64,000 nucleotides of DNA from Kineosporiaceae bacterium (GTDB taxonomy: Bacteria > Actinomycetota > Actinomycetes > Actinomycetales > Kineosporiaceae): positions 1 to 64,000 of the forward strand of contig JADJPO010000001.1 of the NCBI GenBank assembly GCA_016713225.1, in the 5' to 3' direction. The notes beneath the pieces were generated by a model that was not told the DNA's origin, did no database searches, and saw only the letters and a program-made list of their open reading frames with translations. Numbering within the stretch: position 1 is the first letter of the stretch; each line of letters opens with the position of its first letter. The position numbers were made by a program, and so were the translations under genes. Below are positions 1-7,609 of this stretch, piece after piece.

Positions 1-1026
1 GACGAGATCGCGTTCAACCAGGGCGCGGCGCTGGCCGACGGGACGCCGATCGGTGACGGGCACCCGGCACTGAAGGACAAGCGGGTCCGCCAGGCCATCG
101 CGCACGCGGTCGACCTCGACGCCCTGGTCAAGCGGGCGATCGGCGGCCATGGCCGCCCGGGCGGTGGGGTGATCCCGCCGATGTACACCTCGTTGCACTA
201 CGACCCGGGCGCCGACCGGTACGCCTTCGATCTGGCCAAGGCCAACCAACTTCTGGACGACGCGGGCTACCGCAAGGGCGCCGACGGCATCCGCACCATG
301 CCGGACGGCACCAAACCGCTGGCGCTGCGCCTGTTCGCGCGCAGCGAGTCGCAGGGGTCCAAGACCACCGCCCAATTCGTCGCCGAGTGGCTGAACCAGA
401 TCGGCCTGAAGATCACCGTGAAGACGATCTCGGAGGACCAGCTCACCGAGGCCGTCGCCACCGGCGAGTTCGATCTGTTCGAGTGGGGCTGGGGGGTCGA
501 GCCCGACCCGGACTACCAGCTGTCGACCTTCACCTGTGAACAGCGCTCCTACAAGGAGGACGGCAAGATCCTCGCCGGGTTGTCGGACAGCTTCTACTGC
601 AACCCCGCCTACGACGCCCTGTACGCGCAGCAGAAGACCCAGGTCGACCCGGCCGAGCGCGCCGCGACGGTCAAGCAGATGCAGAAGATGCTCTACGACG
701 ACATGGGCTACCTGGTGACCTACTACTACGACGATCTGCAGGCCTACCGCAGCGACAAGTTCACCGGCTTCGTGCACCAGCCCGACCCGGACGGCGTCCT
801 GCTCTTCCAGCAGGGCACCCACTCCTACCGTGCCGTGATGACGGTCGCCGATGCCGCGGCGGCGAAGGCTGCCGCCGCGAGCCAGGCGCCGGCCGCCACC
901 GCGACCGGCTCGGGCGGGGTGTCGCCCACCTGGGTCGTGCTCGGCGTCCTGGGGGTGCTCGCCGGGTTCGGTGGTGGCTACGGGCTGGGACGGCGCAACC
1001 GGCTGCTCGAGGACGTGCGCGAGTGA
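1..1026 (+). CDS. Peptide ABC transporter substrate-binding protein, C-terminal part
   Basis: The reading frame is open from the first base, so the gene begins upstream of the window; 341 residues are visible. The text matches the C-terminal half of family 5 (DppA/OppA-type) solute-binding proteins, including KDKRVRQAIAHAVD and a D-L-F-EWGWGVEPDPD stretch typical of the peptide-binding lobe. It would capture oligopeptides outside the cell for the permeases that follow. Unusually, the protein ends in a low-complexity Ala/Ser linker and then a hydrophobic segment (about visible residues 306-325) followed by GRRNRLLEDVRE. That looks like a C-terminal membrane anchor instead of, or in addition to, the usual N-terminal lipobox. 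The stop overlaps the next start by four bases, so it is coupled to the permease. Confidence 0.85.
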   Translation, partial: DEIAFNQGAALADGTPIGDGHPALKDKRVRQAIAHAVDLDALVKRAIGGHGRPGGGVIPPMYTSLHYDPGADRYAFDLAKANQLLDDAGYRKGADGIRTMPDGTKPLALRLFARSESQGSKTTAQFVAEWLNQIGLKITVKTISEDQLTEAVATGEFDLFEWGWGVEPDPDYQLSTFTCEQRSYKEDGKILAGLSDSFYCNPAYDALYAQQKTQVDPAERAATVKQMQKMLYDDMGYLVTYYYDDLQAYRSDKFTGFVHQPDPDGVLLFQQGTHSYRAVMTVADAAAAKAAAASQAPAATATGSGGVSPTWVVLGVLGVLAGFGGGYGLGRRNRLLEDVRE

Positions 1027-2021
1027 GCACCCGGATCGGCACCGTTCGCGTGCCGTGGGCGGTGCGTCAGGTCGGCACCACGATCCTCACCCTGATCTTC
1101 GTGCTGGTGTTCAACTTCTTCCTGTTCCGCATGCTGCCGGGCGACGCGTTGCGCAGCTACACCCGCGGCCGTCAGGTCGACCCGGAGCAGCTGGCGGCGC
1201 TGCGGCGCAGCATGCACCTGGACGGGTCGAAGTGGGAGCAGTTCTGGGCCTACGTCCGCAACCCGTTCAACCCCGACGTGTTGTCGCTGAAGTTCCGTCA
1301 GCCGGTGTTCGAGGTGATCGGTGACCGGGTCTGGCCCACCCTGCTGCTGGTCGGCACCGCCACGGTGCTCGCCTCGGTGTTCGGCATCTGGATCGGCATC
1401 CGCAGCGCCTGGCGGCGCGGGCACACCTTCGACAAGCTCGCCACCACCGCCAGCGTGGCGTTGTACGCGATGCCCGAATTCTGGCTCGGCATGCTGCTGC
1501 TGATCGTCTTCTCCTCCGGGGTGGGCGGCCTGCCCGGGCTGTTCCCCAGCGGGCAGATGAGCTCGGTCACCGACAGCGCCGGCACCTGGGCCCAGCTGGA
1601 CGACCTGATCGCCCACCTGGTGCTGCCCTGCCTGGCGCTGACCCTGGCCTACCTGGCCGAGTACGTCACCGTGATGCGCTCCTCGCTGCTCGACGAGATG
1701 GGTGCCGACTACCTGAACACCGCGCGTGCCAAGGGATTGCGCGATGCGCTGGTACGCCGCCGGCACGCCGTCCCGAATGCGCTGTTGCCCACCATCACGC
1801 TGATCTTCATGAACCTGGGCTACGTGATCTCGGGGGCGATCACCATCGAGACGGTGTTCTCCTGGCCCGGATTGGGCCAACTCACCTACGAGGCACTGAC
1901 CGGGCCGGACGTGCCGCTGCTGGAGGGGTTGTTCCTGATCTTTTCGGTCTCGGTGGTGCTGGCGAACCTGGTGGCCGATCTGTTGTACGGCCTGCTCGAC
2001 CCGAGGGTGAGGCTGTCGTGA
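1023..2021 (+). CDS. Peptide ABC transporter permease, DppB type
   Basis: 332 residues with a GTG start overlapping the binding-protein stop (GTGA). An N-terminal membrane helix precedes the cytoplasmic-edge PGDALRSY region, followed by about five more hydrophobic segments. The EAA loop that contacts the ATPase is visible as YLNTARAKGL at about residues 231-240. Length and layout match the DppB/OppB half of peptide importers, which pairs with the DppC-type protein encoded next. It stays in frame throughout, unlike the ATPase gene downstream. Confidence 0.9.
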   Translation: MSTRIGTVRVPWAVRQVGTTILTLIFVLVFNFFLFRMLPGDALRSYTRGRQVDPEQLAALRRSMHLDGSKWEQFWAYVRNPFNPDVLSLKFRQPVFEVIGDRVWPTLLLVGTATVLASVFGIWIGIRSAWRRGHTFDKLATTASVALYAMPEFWLGMLLLIVFSSGVGGLPGLFPSGQMSSVTDSAGTWAQLDDLIAHLVLPCLALTLAYLAEYVTVMRSSLLDEMGADYLNTARAKGLRDALVRRRHAVPNALLPTITLIFMNLGYVISGAITIETVFSWPGLGQLTYEALTGPDVPLLEGLFLIFSVSVVLANLVADLLYGLLDPRVRLS

Positions 2022-2935
2022 CCACCTCGTCGGCCCTCTCGACCCTGTCGGCTCGCGCCCTGCGGCGCCAACGCCGGCTCCGGGCCATGCGCCAGTTCTG
2101 GGACGGCTACCGCACCCATCGCGGTGGGCTGGCCGGCCTGGCGATCCTGATCGTCTTCGTGCTCATCGCGCTGGCGGCCCCGCTGCTGGCCGACGCCGAC
2201 GGCCTCGCGGTCACCAAGGCCACCGGCAAGGCCTTGGCCGCACCCGACGGGCAGTTCCCGCTGGGCACCGACGAGACCGGGCGCTCGGTGCTCACCCTGC
2301 TGATCTGGGGTAGTCGGGTCTCGCTGCTCGTCGGACTGGCCGCCACGGCCATCTCGGTCGTACTCGGCGCGGTGATCGGCATCGCGGCCGGGCACTACCG
2401 CGGCTGGCTGGGCGAGGTGTTCAACCGGCTCACCGACTGGTTCCTGGTGATCCCGTTCCTGCCGCTGGCGATCGTGCTGGCGACGGTGCTCGGGGGATCG
2501 CTGCTCAACATCATCGTGGTGATCGGGGTGACCTCCTGGCCCGGTACCGCCCGGCTGGTGCGCGCTCAGACGCTGGCCGTCGAGGGACGTCCCTACCTCG
2601 AGCGGGCCCGGGTGCTGGGCGGCGGTGACTGGCATCAGATGACCCGCCACGTGCTGCCCAACGTGATGCCGCTGGTGATGGCCAAGACCACGCTGGTGGT
2701 GGCGATCGCGATCCTGTCCGAGACCACGCTGTCGTTCCTCGGCCTGGGTGACCCGAACCGCCCGTCGTGGGGAACCATGCTGGACGGCGCCCAGGCCTCG
2801 GGCGCGATCACCTCGGGCAGTTGGTGGTACGTGCTGCCACCCGGCCTGTGCGTGGTCGCGGTGGTGCTGGCGTTCATGCTGATCGGCCGCGCGGCCGAGG
2901 CCGTGCTCGACCCCCGGAGCGGAGGCCGGTCGTGA
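2018..2935 (+). CDS. Peptide ABC transporter permease, DppC type
   Basis: 305 residues; the GTG start overlaps the previous stop by four bases. The N-terminal region (RQFWDGYRTHRGGLAGLAIL) is the usual OppC_N helix, followed by the periplasmic FPLGTDETGRSVL motif characteristic of DppC/OppC. The EAA loop reads ERARVLGGGDWHQM near residues 197-210. Together with the preceding permease it forms the membrane channel of a peptide importer. The stop overlaps the GTG of the ATPase gene, so all genes of the operon are translationally coupled. Confidence 0.9.
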   Translation: MTTSSALSTLSARALRRQRRLRAMRQFWDGYRTHRGGLAGLAILIVFVLIALAAPLLADADGLAVTKATGKALAAPDGQFPLGTDETGRSVLTLLIWGSRVSLLVGLAATAISVVLGAVIGIAAGHYRGWLGEVFNRLTDWFLVIPFLPLAIVLATVLGGSLLNIIVVIGVTSWPGTARLVRAQTLAVEGRPYLERARVLGGGDWHQMTRHVLPNVMPLVMAKTTLVVAIAILSETTLSFLGLGDPNRPSWGTMLDGAQASGAITSGSWWYVLPPGLCVVAVVLAFMLIGRAAEAVLDPRSGGRS

Positions 2936-3914
2936 CCCTGCTGCAGCTCGAGGATCTGAACGTCCGTTACGCCACCCGCGGTGGCCCGGTGCACGCCGTC
3001 CGGGGGTCGACCTGCAGGTCGCCGCCGGCGAGGTGGTGGGCCTGGCCGGCGAGTCGGGCTGCGGCAAATCGACCGTCGCCCAGGCGGTGCTGCGGCTGTT
3101 GCCCGCCGGCACCGAGGTCACCGGGCGGGTGCTGCTGGACGGCGCGAACGTGCTCGACATGACCTGGGGCGCATTGCGGCGGACCCGGTGGGCGACGGCG
3201 TCCATGGTGTTCCAGGGTGCCCTGCACGCGCTCAACCCGGTGCAGCGGGTGGGCCGCCAGATCGCCGAGCCGATCATGCTGCACCGCCGGGTGAGTCGCG
3301 AGGCGGCGGACGCGCGGGTCGGTGAGCTGCTCGACAGCGTGGGCATCCCCGCCTCGCGAGCCTCGGCCTACCCACATCAGCTGTCCGGTGGGCAACGCCA
3401 GCGGGTGATGATCGCGATGGCGCTGGCCTGCGATCCGGCGCTGCTCATCGCCGACGAGCCGACCACCGCCCTCGACGTCATGGTGCAGGCGCAGATCCTC
3501 GACCTGCTGCGCTCCCTGGTGCGCGAGCGCGGGCTGGGCCTGATCGTGATCAGCCACGACCTGTCGGTGCTGGGCACCGAGTGCGATCGGGTCGAGGTGA
3601 TGTACGCCGGGCGGGTGGTCGAGCACGGCCCGGCCCGCACGGTGTTCGACCGGCCGCGCCACCCCTACGCCGAGGGGCTGTCGGCGGCCTTCCCCACCAT
3701 CGGCGACGCCGCGTCCCGGTTCGCCCCCCGCGGCGTGCCCGGCGACCCGCCCGATCTGGCAGCCGAGCTGACCGGCTGTGCCTTCGCGCCGCGCTGCTCG
3801 CGGGTCGTCGACGCCTGTGCCACCACCGACGTGCGGCTCGACGCCGACGGCTTGGCCTGCCTGAACCCGTTGCCGCGCAAAGCCTCCGGCGTGATCGAGG
3901 AGGTGTCGTCATGA
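2932..3914 (+). CDS. Peptide ABC transporter ATP-binding protein, DppD type, frameshifted near its 5' end
   Basis: A GTG overlapping the previous stop begins VTLLQLEDLNVRYATRG, the normal N-terminus of a DppD ATPase. That frame is lost at a run of five G at 3002-3006. One extra G would restore VRGVDLQVAAGEVVGLAGES and join it to the frame that runs to 3914. Downstream the domain is intact: Walker A GESGCGKST, signature LSGGQRQR, Walker B LLIADEPTTALD, the ISHDL switch and the Cys-containing oligopeptide C-terminal motif GCAFAPRC. Restored length would be about 327 residues. As it stands, translation could only begin inside the domain (GTG at 3033), giving a protein without the first strands. 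A sequencing error in the homopolymer is as likely as a real mutation. Confidence 0.75.
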
Positions 3915-4939
3915 CCGGTCCGGGTGACGAGGCCACCGGCCGTCCGGCCCTGAGCGCGCGTGACCTGCAGGTGCACTTCCGCCGCGGCCACGACGTGGTG
4001 CGCGCCGTGGACGGCGTCGATCTCGACCTGCGTCGTGGCGAGATCCTCGCGCTGGTCGGCGAATCCGGGTGCGGCAAGACCACTCTGGCCCGCTGCCTGC
4101 TGGCGCTGGAGCATCCCACGGCCGGCACGGTCAGCCACGACGGCGCCCCGGTGCCCACCGGACGCCGCGCGGTCAAGGCCTACCGGCGCGCCGTCCAGCT
4201 GGTGTTGCAGGACCCCACCGGGGCGCTGAACCCACGGCACTCGGTGTTCGAGGCGGTGGCCGAGGGCCTGCGCATCCACGACGTGCCGGGCCACGAGGTC
4301 GAGCTGGTCTCGACGGCACTGTCGACCGCGGGACTGCGGCCACCGGAACGCTTCTTGCTGCGCTATCCACACGAGCTGTCCGGTGGTCAGCGCCAGCGGG
4401 TGGTCATCGCGGGGGCACTGGCCCTGAACCCGCAGGTGCTGGTCGCCGACGAACCGGTGTCGGCGCTGGATGCCTCGGTGCGCGGCGAGATCCTGGCGCT
4501 GCTGCTGCAATTGCGCGAGCAGCAGGGACTGACCGTCCTCGTGGTGACCCACGACCTCGGCCTGGCCTGGAACATCGCCGACCGGATCGCGGTGATGTAC
4601 CTGGGCCGGATCGTCGAGATCGGCACCGTCGAGGAGGTGCTCGGCGATCCGCGCCACCCGTACACGCGCGCGCTGCTGTCCGTCGTCCCCGAGGTCTCGC
4701 AGACCGCACCCCAGGTGCTGGTGGGCGAGCCGCCGGACGCCGCGCGGATGCCGAGCGGGTGCCGGTTCCGGCCGCGCTGCCCGCTGTACGCCTCGGCGGC
4801 CGACGCCCCGGACGGCGCCGCGTTGCGCTCCCGGTGCGAGCAGACCTCGCCCGCGGTGATCAGTGCGTCGGACGCCGAGGGGCACGTCGCCGCCTGCCAC
4901 GCTGCGACGGCCCCGCTGGCACCGTCGACCGAGGCGTGA
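3911..4939 (+). CDS. Peptide ABC transporter ATP-binding protein, DppF type
   Basis: 342 residues; ATG overlaps the preceding stop (ATGA). The complete ATPase contains Walker A GESGCGKTT, Q-loop LVLQDPTGALNPRHS, signature LSGGQRQR, Walker B VLVADEPVSALD, the TAHD-type switch VVTHDLGL, and the C-terminal oligopeptide-transporter motif with CRFRPRCPLY. The DPTGALNPR segment is typical of the DppF/OppF partner rather than DppD. It would energise peptide uptake with the frameshifted partner. The stop overlaps the next ATG by one base. Confidence 0.9.
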   Translation: MTGPGDEATGRPALSARDLQVHFRRGHDVVRAVDGVDLDLRRGEILALVGESGCGKTTLARCLLALEHPTAGTVSHDGAPVPTGRRAVKAYRRAVQLVLQDPTGALNPRHSVFEAVAEGLRIHDVPGHEVELVSTALSTAGLRPPERFLLRYPHELSGGQRQRVVIAGALALNPQVLVADEPVSALDASVRGEILALLLQLREQQGLTVLVVTHDLGLAWNIADRIAVMYLGRIVEIGTVEEVLGDPRHPYTRALLSVVPEVSQTAPQVLVGEPPDAARMPSGCRFRPRCPLYASAADAPDGAALRSRCEQTSPAVISASDAEGHVAACHAATAPLAPSTEA

Positions 4940-6129
4940 TGTCGGACGACGTGCTCTCGCCCGTCTGGGTGAGTCGGGTTCGCGCGGCGGTCGACCGGCA
5001 TCGCGGCGAGCTGGTCGACCTCGCCCGACGGCTGGCCGCCGAGCCCGAGCTCGCCTACGAGGAGTTCGCCTCGTCGCGGCGCTGCGCCGAGGTCGCCGCC
5101 CGGCACGGGCTCGAGGTGACCCACCCGGCGTACGGCCTGGCGACCGCGTTCACCGCGACGGCGGGGCCGCGCACCGGGCCAGACGGACGCCGGCTGCCGC
5201 ACCTGGTGTTCTGCGCCGAGTACGACGCGCTGCCCGAGGTCGGCCAGGCCTGCGGGCATCACCTGATCGCTGCCACGGCACTGGGCGCCGGCCTGGTGCT
5301 GGCCGAACTCGCCGACGACCTGGGGGTGCGGGTCACCGTGCTCGGCACCCCCGCCGAGGAGACCGGCGGCGGCAAGATCGACCTGCTCGCCGCCGGCGCC
5401 TTCGACGATGCGGACGCCGCGCTGATGGTGCACCCCAGCCCGTACGACGACTACGGGCCGCAGGCCCTGGCCATCGTCGAGTGGCAGGTGAGCGTGCACG
5501 GGCGCACCGCGCACGCCAGCAGCGAGCCACACCTGGGTCGCAATGCCCTCGACGGCCTCATCGCCGGGTACGTCGCGATCGGCCTGCTGCGCCAGCACCT
5601 GCGCAACCACCAGCAGGTGCACGGCATCATCACCCACGGTGGGGCGGCGCCGAACATCGTGCCCGACCACACCGAGGCGATGTACTACCTGCGGGCGGCC
5701 TCGGTCGACGACCTGGACGACCTGATGCAGCGGGTGCGCGCCGCACTCGAGGGGGCCGCCACCGCGACCGGCACCACGGTGACCATCACCCAGCACGGCC
5801 ATGCGTACGAACCGCTGCGGCCTCACCCGGGTCTGGTGACCGCCTTCACCGCGGCCTGCCAGGCGTTGGGGCGGCGGGCCGTCGAGCCCGAGGCCCAGCG
5901 GATCAGCGGGTCGACCGACTTCGGCAACGTCAGCCAGCGGCTGCCCGGATTACACGCCGAGATGTCGGTGCACTCCTGGCCGATCTCGAACCACCAGGCC
6001 GAGTTCGTGGCGCACTGCCTGGCCGAGCCAGGGATCCAGATGCTGCTGGACGCCGTCGCCGCGCTGGTGCTGACCGCGGTACAGATCGGCCGCGACCCGG
6101 CCGTGCTGGCGCACTCCACCGAGACGTGA
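4939..6129 (+). CDS. M20 family metallopeptidase / amidohydrolase
   Basis: 396 residues; the ATG shares a base with the previous stop (TGATG). The closest family is the M20D/AbgB-like amidohydrolases that cleave N-acyl amino acids or p-aminobenzoyl-glutamate-like amides. Visible metal-site motifs are EYDALPEVGQACGHH, TPAEETGGGKIDLL and the C-terminal MSVHSWPISNHQAEF; the dimerisation insert begins near VHGRTAHASSEPHLGRNALDG. Lying directly behind a peptide importer, it probably processes the imported peptide or acylated substrate in the cytoplasm. The precise substrate cannot be read from the sequence. Confidence 0.85.
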   Translation: MSDDVLSPVWVSRVRAAVDRHRGELVDLARRLAAEPELAYEEFASSRRCAEVAARHGLEVTHPAYGLATAFTATAGPRTGPDGRRLPHLVFCAEYDALPEVGQACGHHLIAATALGAGLVLAELADDLGVRVTVLGTPAEETGGGKIDLLAAGAFDDADAALMVHPSPYDDYGPQALAIVEWQVSVHGRTAHASSEPHLGRNALDGLIAGYVAIGLLRQHLRNHQQVHGIITHGGAAPNIVPDHTEAMYYLRAASVDDLDDLMQRVRAALEGAATATGTTVTITQHGHAYEPLRPHPGLVTAFTAACQALGRRAVEPEAQRISGSTDFGNVSQRLPGLHAEMSVHSWPISNHQAEFVAHCLAEPGIQMLLDAVAALVLTAVQIGRDPAVLAHSTET

Positions 6130-6131
6130 CC

Positions 6132-7087
6132 ATGCTGATTCTCACCGACCCGGCCACCGCCGACCACGACCCCCGGGCCGAGATCTGGCTCGGACGACGC
6201 ACGCCTGCCGCCGAGGTGCCCCACCGGGTGTCCGCCATGCGTGAGGCTCTGGTGGACAACGGATTCAGCCTCGACCAGCCGGGATCGTTCGTCGGGCTCG
6301 ACGCCCTGCTGACCCGGGTGCACACGCCGGAGTTGCTCGACTTCCTGCGCACGGCGGCGACCACTTGGCAGGACGCCGGGTACCCGGACTGGGCCCAGGC
6401 CGACCGGGTGGTTCCGTACGTGTTCCCCATTCCCGGGTTGCTCGACGGCTCGGGGCACCACGACGGACGCCGTCCGGTGGCGCCGCACGGACTGACCGGC
6501 CTGTTCTGCTGGCGTCCGCCTACGGGGGATCGTGTTACCTCAACAACGCTGCGGTGGCCGCGGAGGCGTTGCGGGCCAGGGGATTCGAGCGCGTCGCCGT
6601 GCTCGATGTGGACGCCCACCACGGTAACGGCACGCAGCAGATCTTCTACGACCGCGGCGATGTCTGGTACGGCTCGGTGCACGTCGACCCCGGGGCAGGT
6701 TGGTTCCCGCACTACGTGGGCTTCGCCGACGAGACCGGCAGCGGTGCGGGGCAGGGCACGAACCACAACCGGCCGTTACCGCCGGGCAGTGGGGATCAGA
6801 CCTTCCTGGACGCCGTCCGCGACCTGATCGCACAGGCCTCGGCTTGCGGGCCAGGCGGTTTCGGGGCGCAGGCGGTCGTGGTCTCACTCGGGGTGGACGC
6901 TGCCGCGGACGATCCGGAGAGCCCGTTGCAGGTCAGCGCCACCGGGTTCGGCGCCCTCGGTGAGCTGCTCGCCGAGGTGGCACGCGCCGTCCCGATGGTG
7001 CTGGTGCAGGAGGGCGGCTATCACCTGCCGACCCTGGGCGAGCTGGTGGCCACCGTGCTGCGGCCGCTGCGGTCGCTGCGCGGCTGA
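6132..7087 (+). pseudogene. HDAC-family deacetylase (acetylpolyamine amidohydrolase-like), internally deleted and frameshifted
   Basis: The ATG at 6132 lies two bases after the M20 stop. The first frame gives a normal N-terminus of the HDAC/AcuC/APAH superfamily as far as GLTGLFCW near 6512. The family then resumes in a different frame with SAYGGSCYLNNAAVAAEAL, the Zn-binding DVDAHHGNGTQQ, the second ligand region SLGVDAAADDPES and the Tyr-containing EGGYHLPTLG, ending at 7087. By comparison with the family, roughly 45-50 residues are missing at the junction, including the RPPGHH motif that carries the catalytic histidine pair. The product would be inactive even if the frame were restored. 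As last gene of the peptide-import operon it probably once deacetylated an imported amide. Confidence 0.8.
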
Positions 7088-7119
7088 GCGCAGACCGCAC
7101 GCACAACACTCCAAACGGC

Positions 7120-7157
7120 AGCAGTGGCCGTCACGCCGGAGCGTGACGGCCACTGCT
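7120..7157. terminator. Bidirectional hairpin terminator
   Basis: A perfect 17-bp stem (7120-7136 with 7141-7157) closes a four-base CGGA loop. It lies between two convergent 3' ends, the deacetylase remnant on the plus strand and cspA on the minus strand, so it can serve both. There is no strong T-run on either side, as is common in actinobacteria. Confidence 0.85.
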
Positions 7158-7188
7158 GATGAAGCGGGACTACCTCTGGATCAGAGGG

Positions 7189-7392
7189 TCAGATCGGCCG
7201 AACGTTGGCCGCCTGCGGACCCTTCTGGCCCTGGGTCACCTCGAACTCGACGCGCTGGTTCTCCTCGAGCGAGCGGTAGCCCTCGGTCTGAATGGAGGAG
7301 AAGTGGACGAAGACGTCGGCCGAGCCGCCGTCGGGGGTGATGAAGCCGAAGCCCTTCTCACCGTTGAACCACTTCACGGTTCCCTGGGTCAT
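7189..7392 (-). CDS. cspA: Cold shock protein, CspA family
   Basis: 67 residues forming a single cold-shock domain. The RNP1 motif KGFGFI and RNP2 motif VFVHFS are both present, with the N-terminal MTQGTVKWFN typical of actinobacterial CspA. It binds single-stranded RNA and DNA and acts as an RNA chaperone. The start is supported by GAGGAG eight bases upstream. A long leader with a stable hairpin precedes it (7480-7510), suggesting post-transcriptional control. Confidence 0.97.
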   Translation of the reverse strand: MTQGTVKWFNGEKGFGFITPDGGSADVFVHFSSIQTEGYRSLEENQRVEFEVTQGQKGPQAANVRPI

Positions 7393-7479
7393 GCTGTGTT
7401 CTCCTCATGCGACTGCTGTCTGGGGGTGATGCGGCCCGGTCAGGTGACCGGTGCCAGTTGAGGCCTCCCCCAACGGGAA

Positions 7480-7510
7480 AACGCCCGTCGGAGACAACTC
7501 CGCGGGCGTT
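7480..7510 (-). promoter_or_regulatory. Leader hairpin upstream of cspA
   Basis: Read on the minus strand, an 8-bp outer stem (AACGCCCG with CGGGCGTT) and a 5-bp inner stem (CGGAG with CTCCG) enclose a TTGT loop; the stem is followed by TTTT-CCCG. It lies about 90 bases upstream of the cspA start in an otherwise gene-free leader. The shape fits an attenuator-type terminator or a cold-sensing 5' UTR element. Which of these it is cannot be decided from sequence alone. Confidence 0.6.
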
Positions 7511-7609
7511 CGAGAACGTACGGGAACTGCAGCTGCAACCGGGACGAGATTAGCACGATCAGCCGATCGCGCCACCCCTGGAGGTACCCGAGATCAATTC
7601 GGGTCCCCG

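Noticed and set aside
6512..6540. Programmed frameshift in the HDAC gene
   Set aside because: No slippery sequence would restore the missing catalytic segment; material is deleted, so recoding cannot explain it.
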